A DNA stretch of 64,000 nucleotides from JAICIG01 sp035532215 (GCA_035532215.1 DATKRK010000301.1:1-64000), one strand, 5' to 3'. Positions 44,437 to 54,151 are shown, counted from the stretch's first letter. The notes: generated from the sequence alone by a model not told the origin. Numbers and translations: made by a program.

Positions 44437-47106
44437 GTGGCCGAAAACACCCCAACACAGATCGTGAACTCGACAAGCGTCGAGAACAATCCCGTCGCCG
44501 TTCCAGGTGGGGCAATGCAGGAATCGGTAACGATTCGCGTCCGCCGCCGCACTTCAGGAACGGAGCCGCTGACGTTCGGCGTGCCTTGGCCTAAAGGCGC
44601 GCTACGCGATGTCGACAAGCTCGCGCTGCTCGACGAGTCTGGTTCTCCGTTGCCGCTGCAGACGCAGTCGCTCGCTCGTTGGTCGGACGGCAGCGTCAAG
44701 TGGCTGCTGGTCGATTCGCTGATCGAAAATCGACCTGAACAAGCGGCAAACCTGGTGTTGACGGCGCGCGATAGGTGCGACCGCGAGTTTCCCTCTGGCG
44801 ACGTTGCCAGGGGGATTAAGGTCCAAACAACGAAGCAACGGTTTCAAGTTGCCGTTGGGGAAACATTCTTTGAAGTCGCCCGGAGCGGTACGGGACCGAT
44901 CGGGCAGGCCCTGTCGGCCGCTGTCGTGCAACCGGCTTGTTTGTCGGTTGTCTTGCGGCTCACCGATGTCCGCGGTCGGAGATGCGAGGCACGGGTGGAA
45001 CGGTCGCAACTGGAGACGTTAGGCCCGGTGCGAACGACGATTTTGCTGGAAGGGGTCTTTGCACGCTGCCGAGGGCTGCGGTTCCGCTGTCGTCTGTGCT
45101 TTTTCGGGACCAGGGGGCTTGTGCGAGTCCGTTTAACGCTGCACAACCCGAATCGGGCCCGACACCGCGGCGGGCTCTGGGATCTGGGCGATCCCGGATC
45201 GATTCTGTTCCGCGATTGCTCTTTGTTGGTCTTAATGCCTAAGGGCGACGAGCGAGTGGTTTGGCGCACGGAGTCGGAAGCGAAGCCAAGCACGGCTGAA
45301 TCAGGAGTTGAGATCTACCAGGACTCGAGCGGCGGCGAAAATTGGCGCAGCCCTAACCACGTCAATCTTAAAGGCCGCGTATCGTGCCGCTTTCGCGGCT
45401 ACGAAGTGCGAACAAGTTCCGATGTGACTCGCGGGCTGCGAGCCAGTCCCGTGCTGGCCTGGAGCGACGGTGTCAGCGCGGTGTCGGCGGCGATTCCCGA
45501 ATTCTGGCAGCAGTTTCCCAAGCTCCTTGCCGCTGAGCCCGGGCAGCTCCGGTTCGGCTTGTTCCCCGATGCATGGGACGACCTGCACGAGTTGCAAGGC
45601 GGCGAGCAAAAGACGCACGCGGTTTGGTTGCACTTTGGGCCGCATGACGCAGATCCGCTGAGCTCCTTGGCCTGGGTTCATGCGCCGAGCCAAGCTGCGG
45701 CTGACCCGTACTGGATCGAGCGCAGTGAAGCAGTCAAGCCCTTTATATCCGTACTGAACGAGCCCAGGTTGCAAGCATTGCTCACGGAGGCAGCCGCTGG
45801 CGAGAAAAGTTTCGCGGCGCGGCGAGAAGTGGTTGATGAGTATGGTTGGCGGCACTATGGCGAAGTGTACGCGGACCATGAGAACGCATACTACCAAGGC
45901 TCCAAGCCGGTTGTCTCTCACTACAACAACCAGTACGATCTGGTCTACGGCATGCTGTTGCAGTGGCTGCGAACGGGCGACCCGGCCTGGCGCGATCTGG
46001 CGGATCCGCTAGCCCGCCACATCATCGATGTGGATATCTATCACACCACGCAAGATCGCTCTGCCTACAATGGCGGATTGTTTTGGCATACCGACCACTA
46101 TCTAGATGCCGCGACTGCGACGCATCGCACTTTTTCTCGCGAGAATCTTCCATGCGGAGGCGGCCCATACGGCGGCGGTCCGGGAAACGAACACAACTAC
46201 ACGACCGGCCTCTTGCACTATTATTACGTGACCGGCGACCGACAAGCGATGGATGCCGTACTCGGCTTGGCCGACTGGGTAGTTCGAATGGACGACGGTT
46301 GGCGGAATATCTTGGGACTGGTCGATGAAACTTCTACTGGTCGAGCAACGGCGACTGGCGAAGCGAAATACCACGGGCCGGGACGCGGAGCCGGCAACTC
46401 GATCAATGCGTTGCTCGACGGCTGGCTGGCCAGCTCGCATCGTTCCTATCTGGACTATGCAGAAACGCTGATTCGGCGCGTGGTCCATCCAGAAGACGAC
46501 ATTTCGAGTCGCGAGCTGCTCGACATCGAGCGGCGCTGGAGCTATCCGGTGTTTTTCACCGCCCTGGCAAGATATCTTGACCTGAAGGCGGAGGCCGGCG
46601 AACTCGACGAAATGTATGCTTACGCTCAAGCGTCGCTAGTTCGCTACGCGGTGTGGATGCAGGAGCATGAGCGGCCTTATCTCGACCGGCGAGAGGAATT
46701 GGAGTTTCCGACCGAGACCTGGGCCGCGCAGGAATTGCGGAAAGCAAATGTCCTGCGCATGGCATCCGGTTTCGTCGACGACGTCAAGCTGCGGATGAAG
46801 TTATTCCAATGCGGCGCCGCGCTGGCCGAGCGAGCCTGGGACGATCTCATGAAGTTCGAATCGCGTCTTTGCACGCGACCGCTGGCGATCCTAATGATTG
46901 AAGGACTTCGCGACAGTCTTTTCCGATCGCAGTTGCCGTCGCAAAACCCTCGATGCGCCCCGTTGGATCGTCTCGCGCCGCCTGTCGAATTTCTTGGGCA
47001 AAAGGAGCGCTTCGAAAACAGCCTTCGAAGGCCGGCGGGCTTGGTGCGCATGGCCGCGAGGGCAGTAAACCCTGCGCGCTGGCTGCACGTGCGCTGGAGG
47101 ACGTAG
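44437..47106 (+). CDS. Large YetA/exo-rhamnogalacturonan-lyase-like protein
   Basis: The 889-residue product from GTG 44437 has no signal peptide. The N-terminal region, SVTIRVRRRTSGTEPLTFGVPWPKGALRD and SLARWSDGSVKWLLVDSL (about 28-95), resembles the beta-sandwich start of PcRGLX/YetA-like proteins. The middle part (about 480-760) looks like an alpha/alpha barrel with HTDHYLDAATATHRTFSR and NEHNYTTGLLHYYYVTGD. Such proteins act on uronic-acid polysaccharides. In an EPS biosynthesis operon it may trim or modify the polymer, but lack of an export signal makes the site of action uncertain. It sits between asnB and three glycosyltransferase genes. Confidence 0.65.
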   Translation: MAENTPTQIVNSTSVENNPVAVPGGAMQESVTIRVRRRTSGTEPLTFGVPWPKGALRDVDKLALLDESGSPLPLQTQSLARWSDGSVKWLLVDSLIENRPEQAANLVLTARDRCDREFPSGDVARGIKVQTTKQRFQVAVGETFFEVARSGTGPIGQALSAAVVQPACLSVVLRLTDVRGRRCEARVERSQLETLGPVRTTILLEGVFARCRGLRFRCRLCFFGTRGLVRVRLTLHNPNRARHRGGLWDLGDPGSILFRDCSLLVLMPKGDERVVWRTESEAKPSTAESGVEIYQDSSGGENWRSPNHVNLKGRVSCRFRGYEVRTSSDVTRGLRASPVLAWSDGVSAVSAAIPEFWQQFPKLLAAEPGQLRFGLFPDAWDDLHELQGGEQKTHAVWLHFGPHDADPLSSLAWVHAPSQAAADPYWIERSEAVKPFISVLNEPRLQALLTEAAAGEKSFAARREVVDEYGWRHYGEVYADHENAYYQGSKPVVSHYNNQYDLVYGMLLQWLRTGDPAWRDLADPLARHIIDVDIYHTTQDRSAYNGGLFWHTDHYLDAATATHRTFSRENLPCGGGPYGGGPGNEHNYTTGLLHYYYVTGDRQAMDAVLGLADWVVRMDDGWRNILGLVDETSTGRATATGEAKYHGPGRGAGNSINALLDGWLASSHRSYLDYAETLIRRVVHPEDDISSRELLDIERRWSYPVFFTALARYLDLKAEAGELDEMYAYAQASLVRYAVWMQEHERPYLDRREELEFPTETWAAQELRKANVLRMASGFVDDVKLRMKLFQCGAALAERAWDDLMKFESRLCTRPLAILMIEGLRDSLFRSQLPSQNPRCAPLDRLAPPVEFLGQKERFENSLRRPAGLVRMAARAVNPARWLHVRWRT

Positions 47107-48297
47107 TTGAGGCGCGCGACTGCCATCACCATGACTTCGGAACCAGCGTTGGCACGGCCGCAAAGCGACGCTCCCACTCGGCGCCCGACGGTCTGCCATT
47201 TGTTGCACAGCTTGACGGTTGGCGGCGCCGAGGTTCTGGCAATGCGCTTTGCACAAGGCCTGCACAGTCGATTCCGCTTTGTGTTTGCGTGTCTGGACGA
47301 ATTGGGCCCCCTGGGAGAACGGTTGCAAAGCGAGGGGTTCGCAGTATACGTGTTGGGACGACGGCCGGGACTTGACTGGCAATGTTCGCGGCGGTTGAGG
47401 GCGCTGTTGCGCCGGGAGAATGTGGAACTTATTCACTCCCACCAGTACACGCCGTTCTTTTATGCTGCGATGGCTCGCTGGCCGCTGAAAGATTGGCCAA
47501 TTGTGTTCACGGAGCACGGACGGACGTTCCCCGATTACCCCAGAAGAAAACGGATCGTAGCCAACCGCCTGCTGCTCGGAAAACGCGACCGAGTCGTCGG
47601 CGTCGGCCGCGCAGTACGGGAGGCGCTGATCGCCAACGAAGGCTTGCCCGCGAAGCGGGTCGACGTGATTTACAACGGCGTCGATTTGGCGCCCTTTAGA
47701 GCAAGCGCCAAGCGTGGTCGTGCAGCGGCGCGGAAGGAGCTTCTGTGGGCTCCAGAAGAGTTCGTGGTGATCCAGGTGGCGAGGCTGGATCCGCTGAAAG
47801 ATCATCTCACGGCGATACGTGTCATGGCTCGCGTGCGAGAGGCTTGTTCGCATGCGCGTTTGGTCCTGGTGGGCGAAGGAGCGGAACGCGCATCGATCGA
47901 GGCGGAAGTGAAAAGGCTGGCTTTGACGGCTCATGTGACGCTGCTCGGGCAGCGGCATGACGTTCCGAGGTTGTTGGCAGCATCTGACCTGTGCCTCTTG
48001 TCCAGCCGGAGCGAGGGGATACCGCTAACGTTGATCGAGGCCATGGCTGCCGGAGTTCCGGTCGTTGCAACGAACGTCGGGGGAGTCGGCGAGGTGATCA
48101 ATGACGGCGAGACGGGATTGCTTGCGCCAAGCGGGGACGACGAGGCGTTGGCGGCTGCTGTTCTGCGCATTACGAGAGAAGCATCGTTGAGGGACCGGTT
48201 GGTGGCTGCGGCATATCTGAAGGCAAACAAAGGCTATTCCGAAGAGAAAATGCACGGCGCATATGCAAGGCTTTATGAGGAGGTGCTCGGTGAATAA
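47107..48297 (+). CDS. Glycosyltransferase family 4
   Basis: TTG 47107 directly follows the preceding stop; ATG 47131 is an alternative. The 396-residue protein has HLLHSLTVGGAEVLAMRFA near the N-terminus (the GGAE loop of GT4 acceptor domains) and VIQVARLDPLKDHLTAIRV plus CLLSSRSEGIPLTLIEAMAAGVPVVAT in the donor domain. It is a retaining glycosyltransferase acting on a lipid-linked intermediate. It overlaps the next gene by 8 bp. Confidence 0.9.
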   Translation: MRRATAITMTSEPALARPQSDAPTRRPTVCHLLHSLTVGGAEVLAMRFAQGLHSRFRFVFACLDELGPLGERLQSEGFAVYVLGRRPGLDWQCSRRLRALLRRENVELIHSHQYTPFFYAAMARWPLKDWPIVFTEHGRTFPDYPRRKRIVANRLLLGKRDRVVGVGRAVREALIANEGLPAKRVDVIYNGVDLAPFRASAKRGRAAARKELLWAPEEFVVIQVARLDPLKDHLTAIRVMARVREACSHARLVLVGEGAERASIEAEVKRLALTAHVTLLGQRHDVPRLLAASDLCLLSSRSEGIPLTLIEAMAAGVPVVATNVGGVGEVINDGETGLLAPSGDDEALAAAVLRITREASLRDRLVAAAYLKANKGYSEEKMHGAYARLYEEVLGE

Positions 48298-49489
48298 CGC
48301 CGAGGGCCGGCGTTCGCCTCTGTTGGTGTTTGCCGACGACTGGGGACGGCACCCCTCGAGTTGCCAACACCTCGTGCGGGAACTACTGCCGAGGCGCGAG
48401 GTGCGCTGGGTCAATACGATCGGCATGCGCCCGCCCCGGATGGATGCCGCTACGCTACGGCGAGCCGCGCAAAAACTGCATGATTGGACCAAGCCGCGCC
48501 GCCGGAGCGCTGCCGGAATGCCGACGGGGTTGCAAGTGTGCAATCCGCGCATGTGGCCCTGGTTTCGCAGACGCTTCGACCGACGCTTGAACCGACGGCT
48601 GCTCGTGAGTCAACTGCGCGGCGTAATCCAAGCCTTAGCCGAGTCGCCGATCGGGGTCACCACGTTGCCGATCACGGCCGACTTGATGGGGGCGTTGCCC
48701 GTCGTTCGCTGGGTTTACTATTGCGTCGACGATTTCAGCCAGTGGCCAGGCCTCGATCAAAAGCCGTTGGCGGAGATGGAACGGGAGGTCGTGCAGCGCG
48801 CCGATCGCATTATTGCGGCGAGCGAAGCGCTCCGAGAGCGGATTGCAGGTTGGGGCCGAGAGTCGCACTTGTTGACGCACGGCGTGGACCTCGAACATTG
48901 GCGCCTCGGCGACTCGCGACCGAGCGAGGCGCTCAAGGAGTTAGAACGGCCGCTCGTTTTGTTTTGGGGACTGATCGACCGACGCATTGACGTCGAATTC
49001 GTACGGCGGGCCGCCTCGGCATTAACACAGGGAACTGTTGTGCTGCTGGGTCCGGAACAGGATCCGGCCCCAGACTTGTATCGCTCGCCGCGCGTGGCCA
49101 GAGTGCCGGCAGTCGGATACGATGAGCTGCCTGTACTGGCGCGAGAAGCGGCGGCGTTGATTATGCCTTATGCAGATCAGCCGGTCACGCGGGCAATGCA
49201 ACCCTTGAAGTTGAAGGAGTATTTGGCGACAGGCAAACCGGTCGTCGCCCGCGACTTGCCCGCGGTTTGCGAATGGGCCGACTGCCTTGATGTGGTGGCC
49301 ACAGCGGACGAATTCGCCGCTGTCTTGCGACAGCGGCTCGATGGGTTGTTGCCCGAAAGCCAAATGCTGGCCCGAAGGCGGTTGGCCGAGGAAAGTTGGG
49401 CGGCTAAAGCTCAACGCTTCGAAGAAGTGCTCACTGGAAGCGACGAGGGGGCGATTGCGGTTGCTGCGCCGCGAGGGAACGCCCAGTGA
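48290..49489 (+). CDS. Glycosyltransferase, GT4-like (short nucleotide domain variant)
   Basis: GTG 48290 is chosen because a GAGGAGG element lies six bases upstream; it overlaps the previous stop. The 399-residue product has LLVFADDWGRHPSSCQHL at the N-terminus, a central VVRWVYYCVDDFSQWPGLD and ADRIIAASEALRERI, then PLVLFWGLIDRRID and LKLKEYLATGKPVVARDLP. This set is typical of GT4 enzymes that lack the classical E-x(7)-E in favour of a LKEYLATGKPVV-type loop. It overlaps the next gene by GTGA. Confidence 0.85.
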   Translation: MNNAEGRRSPLLVFADDWGRHPSSCQHLVRELLPRREVRWVNTIGMRPPRMDAATLRRAAQKLHDWTKPRRRSAAGMPTGLQVCNPRMWPWFRRRFDRRLNRRLLVSQLRGVIQALAESPIGVTTLPITADLMGALPVVRWVYYCVDDFSQWPGLDQKPLAEMEREVVQRADRIIAASEALRERIAGWGRESHLLTHGVDLEHWRLGDSRPSEALKELERPLVLFWGLIDRRIDVEFVRRAASALTQGTVVLLGPEQDPAPDLYRSPRVARVPAVGYDELPVLAREAAALIMPYADQPVTRAMQPLKLKEYLATGKPVVARDLPAVCEWADCLDVVATADEFAAVLRQRLDGLLPESQMLARRRLAEESWAAKAQRFEEVLTGSDEGAIAVAAPRGNAQ

Positions 49490-50704
49490 GCGCCTCGCAC
49501 CGAGTAGCGTGCTCCGAAAACGGTCCTGCAGGAAGCGTGCCCGTGGTCGCCGCCGTGACGGACGGCCAAGAGACTGACAGACGTGGGGTTGTCCTCCATG
49601 CGCGCGTGGTTACTAAATCGGGTGGGGGGGCCCGACAAGACAATCCTGAATTCTCCAAGGTTCTTGGAGCCATACGGCTATCGTGCCATCTGCGCTTATA
49701 TGCATCCGCCCGGCGACCCGGGATTCGATACGCTGCGCGGGCGGGCTGTTGCCCTGGGCGCTCGCTTGGAAAGCATTCCTGACAGGCAGGCGCTCGACTG
49801 GCGCGTGTTGCGCGAAATGCTGCGATTGTGCCGGCGCGAGCGAGTGGCGATCTGGCACGGGCACGACTACAAGAGTAACCTGCTGGGGATTTTGCTGGCT
49901 CACTTTTGGCCCATGCGGCTGATCACGACCGCTCACGGCTGGGTGGAGCAAACGGCGCGCACGCCATTTTACTATGCCGTCGATCGCTGGGCGCTGCGGC
50001 GTTACGAGCGCGTGATTTGCGTTTCGGAGGACTTGTTCCAGCAGTGCATGGAGGCGGGCGTGCCCCGCTCCGCCTGCCGATTAATCGAAAACGCCATTGA
50101 TACCGAGCAATTCAGTCGAACGGCGGATCGCGATGAGGCCAAGCGTCGGCTGGGATTCACGCTGGGACGAATATTGATTGGCGCCGTCGGGCGCCTTTCC
50201 GGCGAGAAAGGTTTCGATCGACTGATTGCAGCAGTCGACCGTTTGCTGAATGAGGGGCTCGACCTTGAACTGTGCATTGTCGGCGAAGGCGGCGAGCGAG
50301 GCAACCTGGAGCGACTGATTGCGAAGCTCAGGCGGCAGGATCGCATTCGCTTGGCGGGGTTTCAGTCCGACACGCTCGAATGGTACCACGCGATGGACGT
50401 GTATGCCCTGAGCAGCCTGCGCGAAGGGCTTCCCAACGTGCTGCTGGAGGCGATGGCGCTCAAAGTGCCCGTAGTAGCGACGCGCGTAGCTGGCGTGCCC
50501 AAGTTGGTACGCGATGGCGAGAATGGCCTACTTGCAGAAGCGGACGATGTCGAGGGACTGTGCCGAGCGTTGCGAACGCTTGCGAGCGAAGGGGCGCTAC
50601 GATTACGACTGGGCGAGGCGGGCCGGGCTACGGTGGAAAAAAGCTACAGCTTCGCGGTCCGCATGGAAAAGATTCGGTCGATTTACGACGAACTGCTGGG
50701 CTGA
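49486..50704 (+). pseudogene. Glycosyltransferase family 4, interrupted by a G-run frameshift
   Basis: GTG 49486 overlaps the previous stop (GTGA) and opens a frame ending its sense at VVLHARVVTKSGGG. The remainder of a GT4 enzyme (GPDKTILNSPRFLEPYGYRAI, IGAVGRLSGEKGFDRLI, LSSLREGLPNVLLEAMALKV) continues in another frame to 50704. The shift lies in the run of seven G at 49624-49630; six G would give one frame of about 405 residues and restore the SGG-GPDKT loop also seen in the paralog at 41100. It is either a sequencing indel, a recent mutation or a slippage switch. Without correction a truncated protein could start at 49583. Confidence 0.8.
49624..49630 (+). other. G7 homopolymer at the frameshift point of a glycosyltransferase gene
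   Basis: Seven consecutive G residues exactly where two halves of the GT4 gene change frame. Loss of one G restores the reading frame. Confidence 0.85.
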
Positions 50705-50708
50705 GCAC

Positions 50709-51695
50709 ATGTACTTCACTGTAACTGTTGATACCGAGGAGGAGTGGGACTGGGGGGACGGCTGGCCTACCAGTCGGCCGCAGGTTACAAACATTCAGGC
50801 GTTGCCCAGGTTCCAGCAGCTTTGCGCGCGATACGGCGCGAGGCCGACTTACTTCGTCAACCTCGCAGTGCTCGAGGATCCGAAGGCCTGCGCGGTGATC
50901 CTTGACTTGGCGTCGCGCGACGACTGCGAAATCGGGATGCACATTCACCCGTGGAACACTCCGCCTATCTTGGATCATCGGCCCGCCACCGCCCGCGACA
51001 CGTTTCTTCACAACCTGCGAGAGGACCTGATCACTGCAAAGCTGACCAGCGTCTACAACCGGTTTCTTGAACTCGGCTTGCGACCGACAAGCTTCCGCGG
51101 AGGCCGCTATTCAAGCGGCGGCCAGGTTACCCAGTTCTTGCAAGATCATGGCTTCAAGGTGGATGCCTCGGTACTGCCCATGACCACCTGGCCTGACGAC
51201 GGGGCTCCGGATTATCGGCGGCGAGACCTGCTGCCTCGACGTCTTGCGCCGTCGCGCGAGGGCGAACTGCCGCTTTGGGAAATTCCCTTAACCTTGGGCT
51301 TTACGCGTAAGCCGCTAGCATTCTGGCGCCGGTGGTACGAGGCCATCGAAGCGAGTTGGCTGAGCAAACTGCGCTTGATTGGAATCGGAGAGCGATTGGG
51401 CATCGTTCGTCGCGTCTGGCTGAACTTCGAGTCCCCACTGGGGGAACACATGCTGAAGTTCCTTCCGCTGCTCCGGAAAATGCAAGTGCCCTGCGCATGC
51501 TTCACGGTCCACAGCTCGTCGCTGGTGGCGGGGCCGGGACCGTACACCCGCACGTCGCAAGACGAAGATCGGATCTTCCGACAAATAACTGGCGCCTTTC
51601 AATGGGTCGCCACTAACGCGGATTTCATTCCTACGACTATGACCGACCTAGCCCATCAACTGGAGGGCGAATACCATGCGTGTACTAGGAATTAG
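50709..51695 (+). CDS. Polysaccharide deacetylase-like protein (NodB fold)
   Basis: From ATG 50709 the 328-residue product begins YFTVTVDTEEEWDWGD, giving the motif 1 aspartate (VDTEEE). It then has GARPTYFVNLAVL, DCEIGMHIHPWNTPP (the H-x-H pattern of motif 2, about 77-91) and TSFRGGRYSSGGQV (motif 3, RGGRY). It probably deacetylates or otherwise hydrolyses an amidated sugar. It is distinct from the exosortase-type deacetylase at 19022 because it lacks the FYIHPWE tail. Its stop overlaps the carbamoyltransferase start by 20 bp. Confidence 0.85.
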   Translation: MYFTVTVDTEEEWDWGDGWPTSRPQVTNIQALPRFQQLCARYGARPTYFVNLAVLEDPKACAVILDLASRDDCEIGMHIHPWNTPPILDHRPATARDTFLHNLREDLITAKLTSVYNRFLELGLRPTSFRGGRYSSGGQVTQFLQDHGFKVDASVLPMTTWPDDGAPDYRRRDLLPRRLAPSREGELPLWEIPLTLGFTRKPLAFWRRWYEAIEASWLSKLRLIGIGERLGIVRRVWLNFESPLGEHMLKFLPLLRKMQVPCACFTVHSSSLVAGPGPYTRTSQDEDRIFRQITGAFQWVATNADFIPTTMTDLAHQLEGEYHACTRN

Positions 51696-53550
51696 CCCTT
51701 TGGATAAAGACTCGACGGCCTCCTTCCTGGAAGACGGACGCGTCGTGTTCGCCTGCGCCGAAGAACGACTCTCGAGAGTCAAGCTGCAGGACGGATTCCC
51801 GCATCGTGCCGTTCGATTGGGACTGGAACGCACCGGGTGGGATCCGGCATCCATCGATGTCGTGGCCTACGCGTTCTTCGACGGCGACGAGGAGGCCAGG
51901 CTGATCGGGGCGGCGGTGACACTTGACGGCGAAAGGCACTCGCCAACTGCGACCAGCTCATCGTTGAAGAGACTAAGAGAAGCCCGACAGGGCTATCGAA
52001 TGGACCGCAGCATGCGCGTGCATGGCATCGAAAGCGAACGAGACGAGTTTGTGCCTCCAAAGCCATTGGCCAAGCGCATGGTCTATGAGCTGCTGTCAAG
52101 GCTTCCGCGACTTGATCACTGGGCCCACCGGCGCTTATTGCGAACATGGGAGCGTGAAGCGGCCGCTGATCATCGGTTGCGAACGCAGCAACTCGAAGCG
52201 GGATTGGCAGAGTACGGCCTGACAGGCAAGCTGCGTCGCTTCCAGCATCACGACACACATGCTGCTAACTCGTTCTTCGCCTCGGGCTACGACGAGGCAT
52301 TGCTGGTCACCTTCGACGGCTACGGTTCAGGTAAATGCGGCGGAATCTACGTCGGCGATAGCAGCGGCATCCGCCTACTGCACCGGTTCGACTTTCCCAA
52401 TTCGCTCGGCAATTTCTACGAGCATGTGACCAGCGGTCTGGGATTCCGCGCCGGACGGCACGAGGGCAAAATCGTCGGGCTGGCCGCGTACGGCAACCCC
52501 GACATTCTGAAGCCGGCCCTTTTGGAGCGATTCGATTGCCGTGACGGCGACATCGTGATGAAAGGAAGCCAGAACTACTTCTTTACGCGGGCCCTCGCGC
52601 AGCATTTTGCCAAGCGCGACGTGGCCGCCGCTTATCAGCGAGTCCTAGAGGAGGTCGGGGCCAAAGCGGTCGCCTATTGGCTCAAGCAGACGGGTATAAG
52701 AAACGTAGCAGTTTCCGGCGGCGTCCACGCGAATGTGAAGTTCAACCAGCGGATTCGGGAGGTCGATGGGGTGGAGTCGGTATTCGTCTATCCAAACATG
52801 GGAGATGGCGGTTGCGGAACAGGCGCCGCGATGCTCGCATTTGAACCATCGAGCTTCCGCCAGCGGCCGGTAGCCAACGTATACCACGGTCCCGACTACT
52901 CGGAGGATGAAATCGCGGCCGAGTTGAACAAGAGCGGCCTAGCGTTCGATCGTTCGGACACCATTGAAGTGCAGGTGGCTCGCTTGCTGGACGACAACCG
53001 GATTGTGGGGCGGTTCGAGGGTCGCATGGAGTACGGGCCGCGAGCCTTGGGCAACCGTTCGATTCTCTATCCCGCGGGCGATCCCGAGGTCAATCAATGG
53101 CTTAACCATCAACTGGGACGCACGGAGTTCATGCCTTTTGCGCCAGCGGTGCTGCAGAGCGAGGCGCATCGTCTGTTCAAGAACCTCGAGGGGTGCGAAA
53201 AGACGGCTGAATTCATGACAATTACCTTTGATTGCACCGACGAAATGATTCGCATGTGTCCCGCCGCCGTCCACGTCGACGGCACGGCCCGGCCACAGCT
53301 CGTCAGCGAGCGCACAAATCCGAGCTTTCATCGAATTCTTTGCAGCTACTATGAGTTGACCGGAATACCCGCCGTCATCAACACGAGTTTCAACATGCAC
53401 GAAGAACCCATCGTCTGCTCGCCGGCGGATGCCGTACGCGCCTTTTTGCAAGGCAGACTCGACTATCTCGCCATCGGTCCGTTTCTCGTTCCACATCCGC
53501 GGTTGAGCGACATCGAGCGAGAGCGAGAAAGCCTTGCCGTCAAGGCGTAG
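51676..53550 (+). CDS. NodU/CmcH-family carbamoyltransferase
   Basis: The 624-residue protein starts at ATG 51676 within the end of the deacetylase gene. It begins MRVLGISPLDKDSTASFLEDG and has the metal-binding FQHHDTHAANSFFAS segment (about 189-203). This is followed by VTFDGYGSGKCGGIYVG and, in the C-terminal domain, GRMEYGPRALGNRSILYPA and NTSFNMHEEPIV. The layout (YrdC-like ASKHA domain plus C-terminal domain) is that of enzymes transferring a carbamoyl group from carbamoyl phosphate to a sugar hydroxyl. It adds another decoration to the glycan, paired with the deacetylase. Confidence 0.92.
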   Translation: MRVLGISPLDKDSTASFLEDGRVVFACAEERLSRVKLQDGFPHRAVRLGLERTGWDPASIDVVAYAFFDGDEEARLIGAAVTLDGERHSPTATSSSLKRLREARQGYRMDRSMRVHGIESERDEFVPPKPLAKRMVYELLSRLPRLDHWAHRRLLRTWEREAAADHRLRTQQLEAGLAEYGLTGKLRRFQHHDTHAANSFFASGYDEALLVTFDGYGSGKCGGIYVGDSSGIRLLHRFDFPNSLGNFYEHVTSGLGFRAGRHEGKIVGLAAYGNPDILKPALLERFDCRDGDIVMKGSQNYFFTRALAQHFAKRDVAAAYQRVLEEVGAKAVAYWLKQTGIRNVAVSGGVHANVKFNQRIREVDGVESVFVYPNMGDGGCGTGAAMLAFEPSSFRQRPVANVYHGPDYSEDEIAAELNKSGLAFDRSDTIEVQVARLLDDNRIVGRFEGRMEYGPRALGNRSILYPAGDPEVNQWLNHQLGRTEFMPFAPAVLQSEAHRLFKNLEGCEKTAEFMTITFDCTDEMIRMCPAAVHVDGTARPQLVSERTNPSFHRILCSYYELTGIPAVINTSFNMHEEPIVCSPADAVRAFLQGRLDYLAIGPFLVPHPRLSDIERERESLAVKA

Positions 53551-53568
53551 AAGTACGTTTGGATCTCG

Positions 53569-53673
53569 ATGAAAGGCAAGAAGCACAACGCGGAACAGAT
53601 CGTCAAGAATCTCTACGAAGCGGACGCGACGCTTGCTGACGGCAAGACGATCGGCTAGGTCTGCCAAACTTCA
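53569..53673 (+). pseudogene. Remnant of an IS3-family transposase OrfA
   Basis: A 29-codon frame (MKGKKHNAEQIVKNLYEADA...) matches the start of the helix-turn-helix OrfA protein of IS3-type elements, which usually read K-x-E-x-I-x(2)-LREA and GKTIGEVCQ. Here the codon after GKTIG is TAG (53656-53658) where GAG is expected, and sense resemblance ends a few codons later. It looks like the abandoned left part of an insertion sequence lying just after the carbamoyltransferase gene. Confidence 0.6.
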
Positions 53674-53676
53674 TCT

Positions 53677-54003
53677 ATGAGTCAACGTCCCACCACGTTC
53701 GGGCAACTGCTCCGACGTCTTGTATCGCCTCGCGCCGCTGCTTCCCAGAATCATGGACCTTTGATCGCCACGGCGACGGAGGTCGCCGCGCCGTCTGACG
53801 CAGACAAATCGCCGCTGTGGGTGATCCTGCACAGCATCACTGATTCAGACGTGCGGCTGATTCACCCCCGTCCCGTGGCCGCGAGCGAATTGGCGATACA
53901 GATCCAGGGGGATAGCGGAGAGATCCTCCGCGTCACGCTGGCGATGGCCGGATCGCAGAAAATGGGCGAGTTATACGAATCGACAGCCCAATTTCTACAG
54001 TAG
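53677..54003 (+). CDS. Small protein of unknown function
   Basis: The 108-residue frame from ATG 53677 has a basic N-terminus and a C-terminal half (PLWVILHSITDSDVRLIHPRPVAASEL and so on) predicted as alternating strands. I do not recognise a family. Sense-like composition and its independent position between the IS remnant and the epimerase gene support a real gene, but no ribosome binding site stands out. Confidence 0.5.
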   Translation: MSQRPTTFGQLLRRLVSPRAAASQNHGPLIATATEVAAPSDADKSPLWVILHSITDSDVRLIHPRPVAASELAIQIQGDSGEILRVTLAMAGSQKMGELYESTAQFLQ

Positions 54004-54151
54004 AATAATACGGCAAATACAAGCCGCTGGCCGCGTTGGCGGGCGTTTGTTGCTCGCGATCGTCACTTCATTGCAGTGCGGCGAACCCCAGGCCGGGCGT
54101 TGGATGGCCAAGACGCTGCTATCCAAAGTCCCTGATCCAATTGATATCCTG

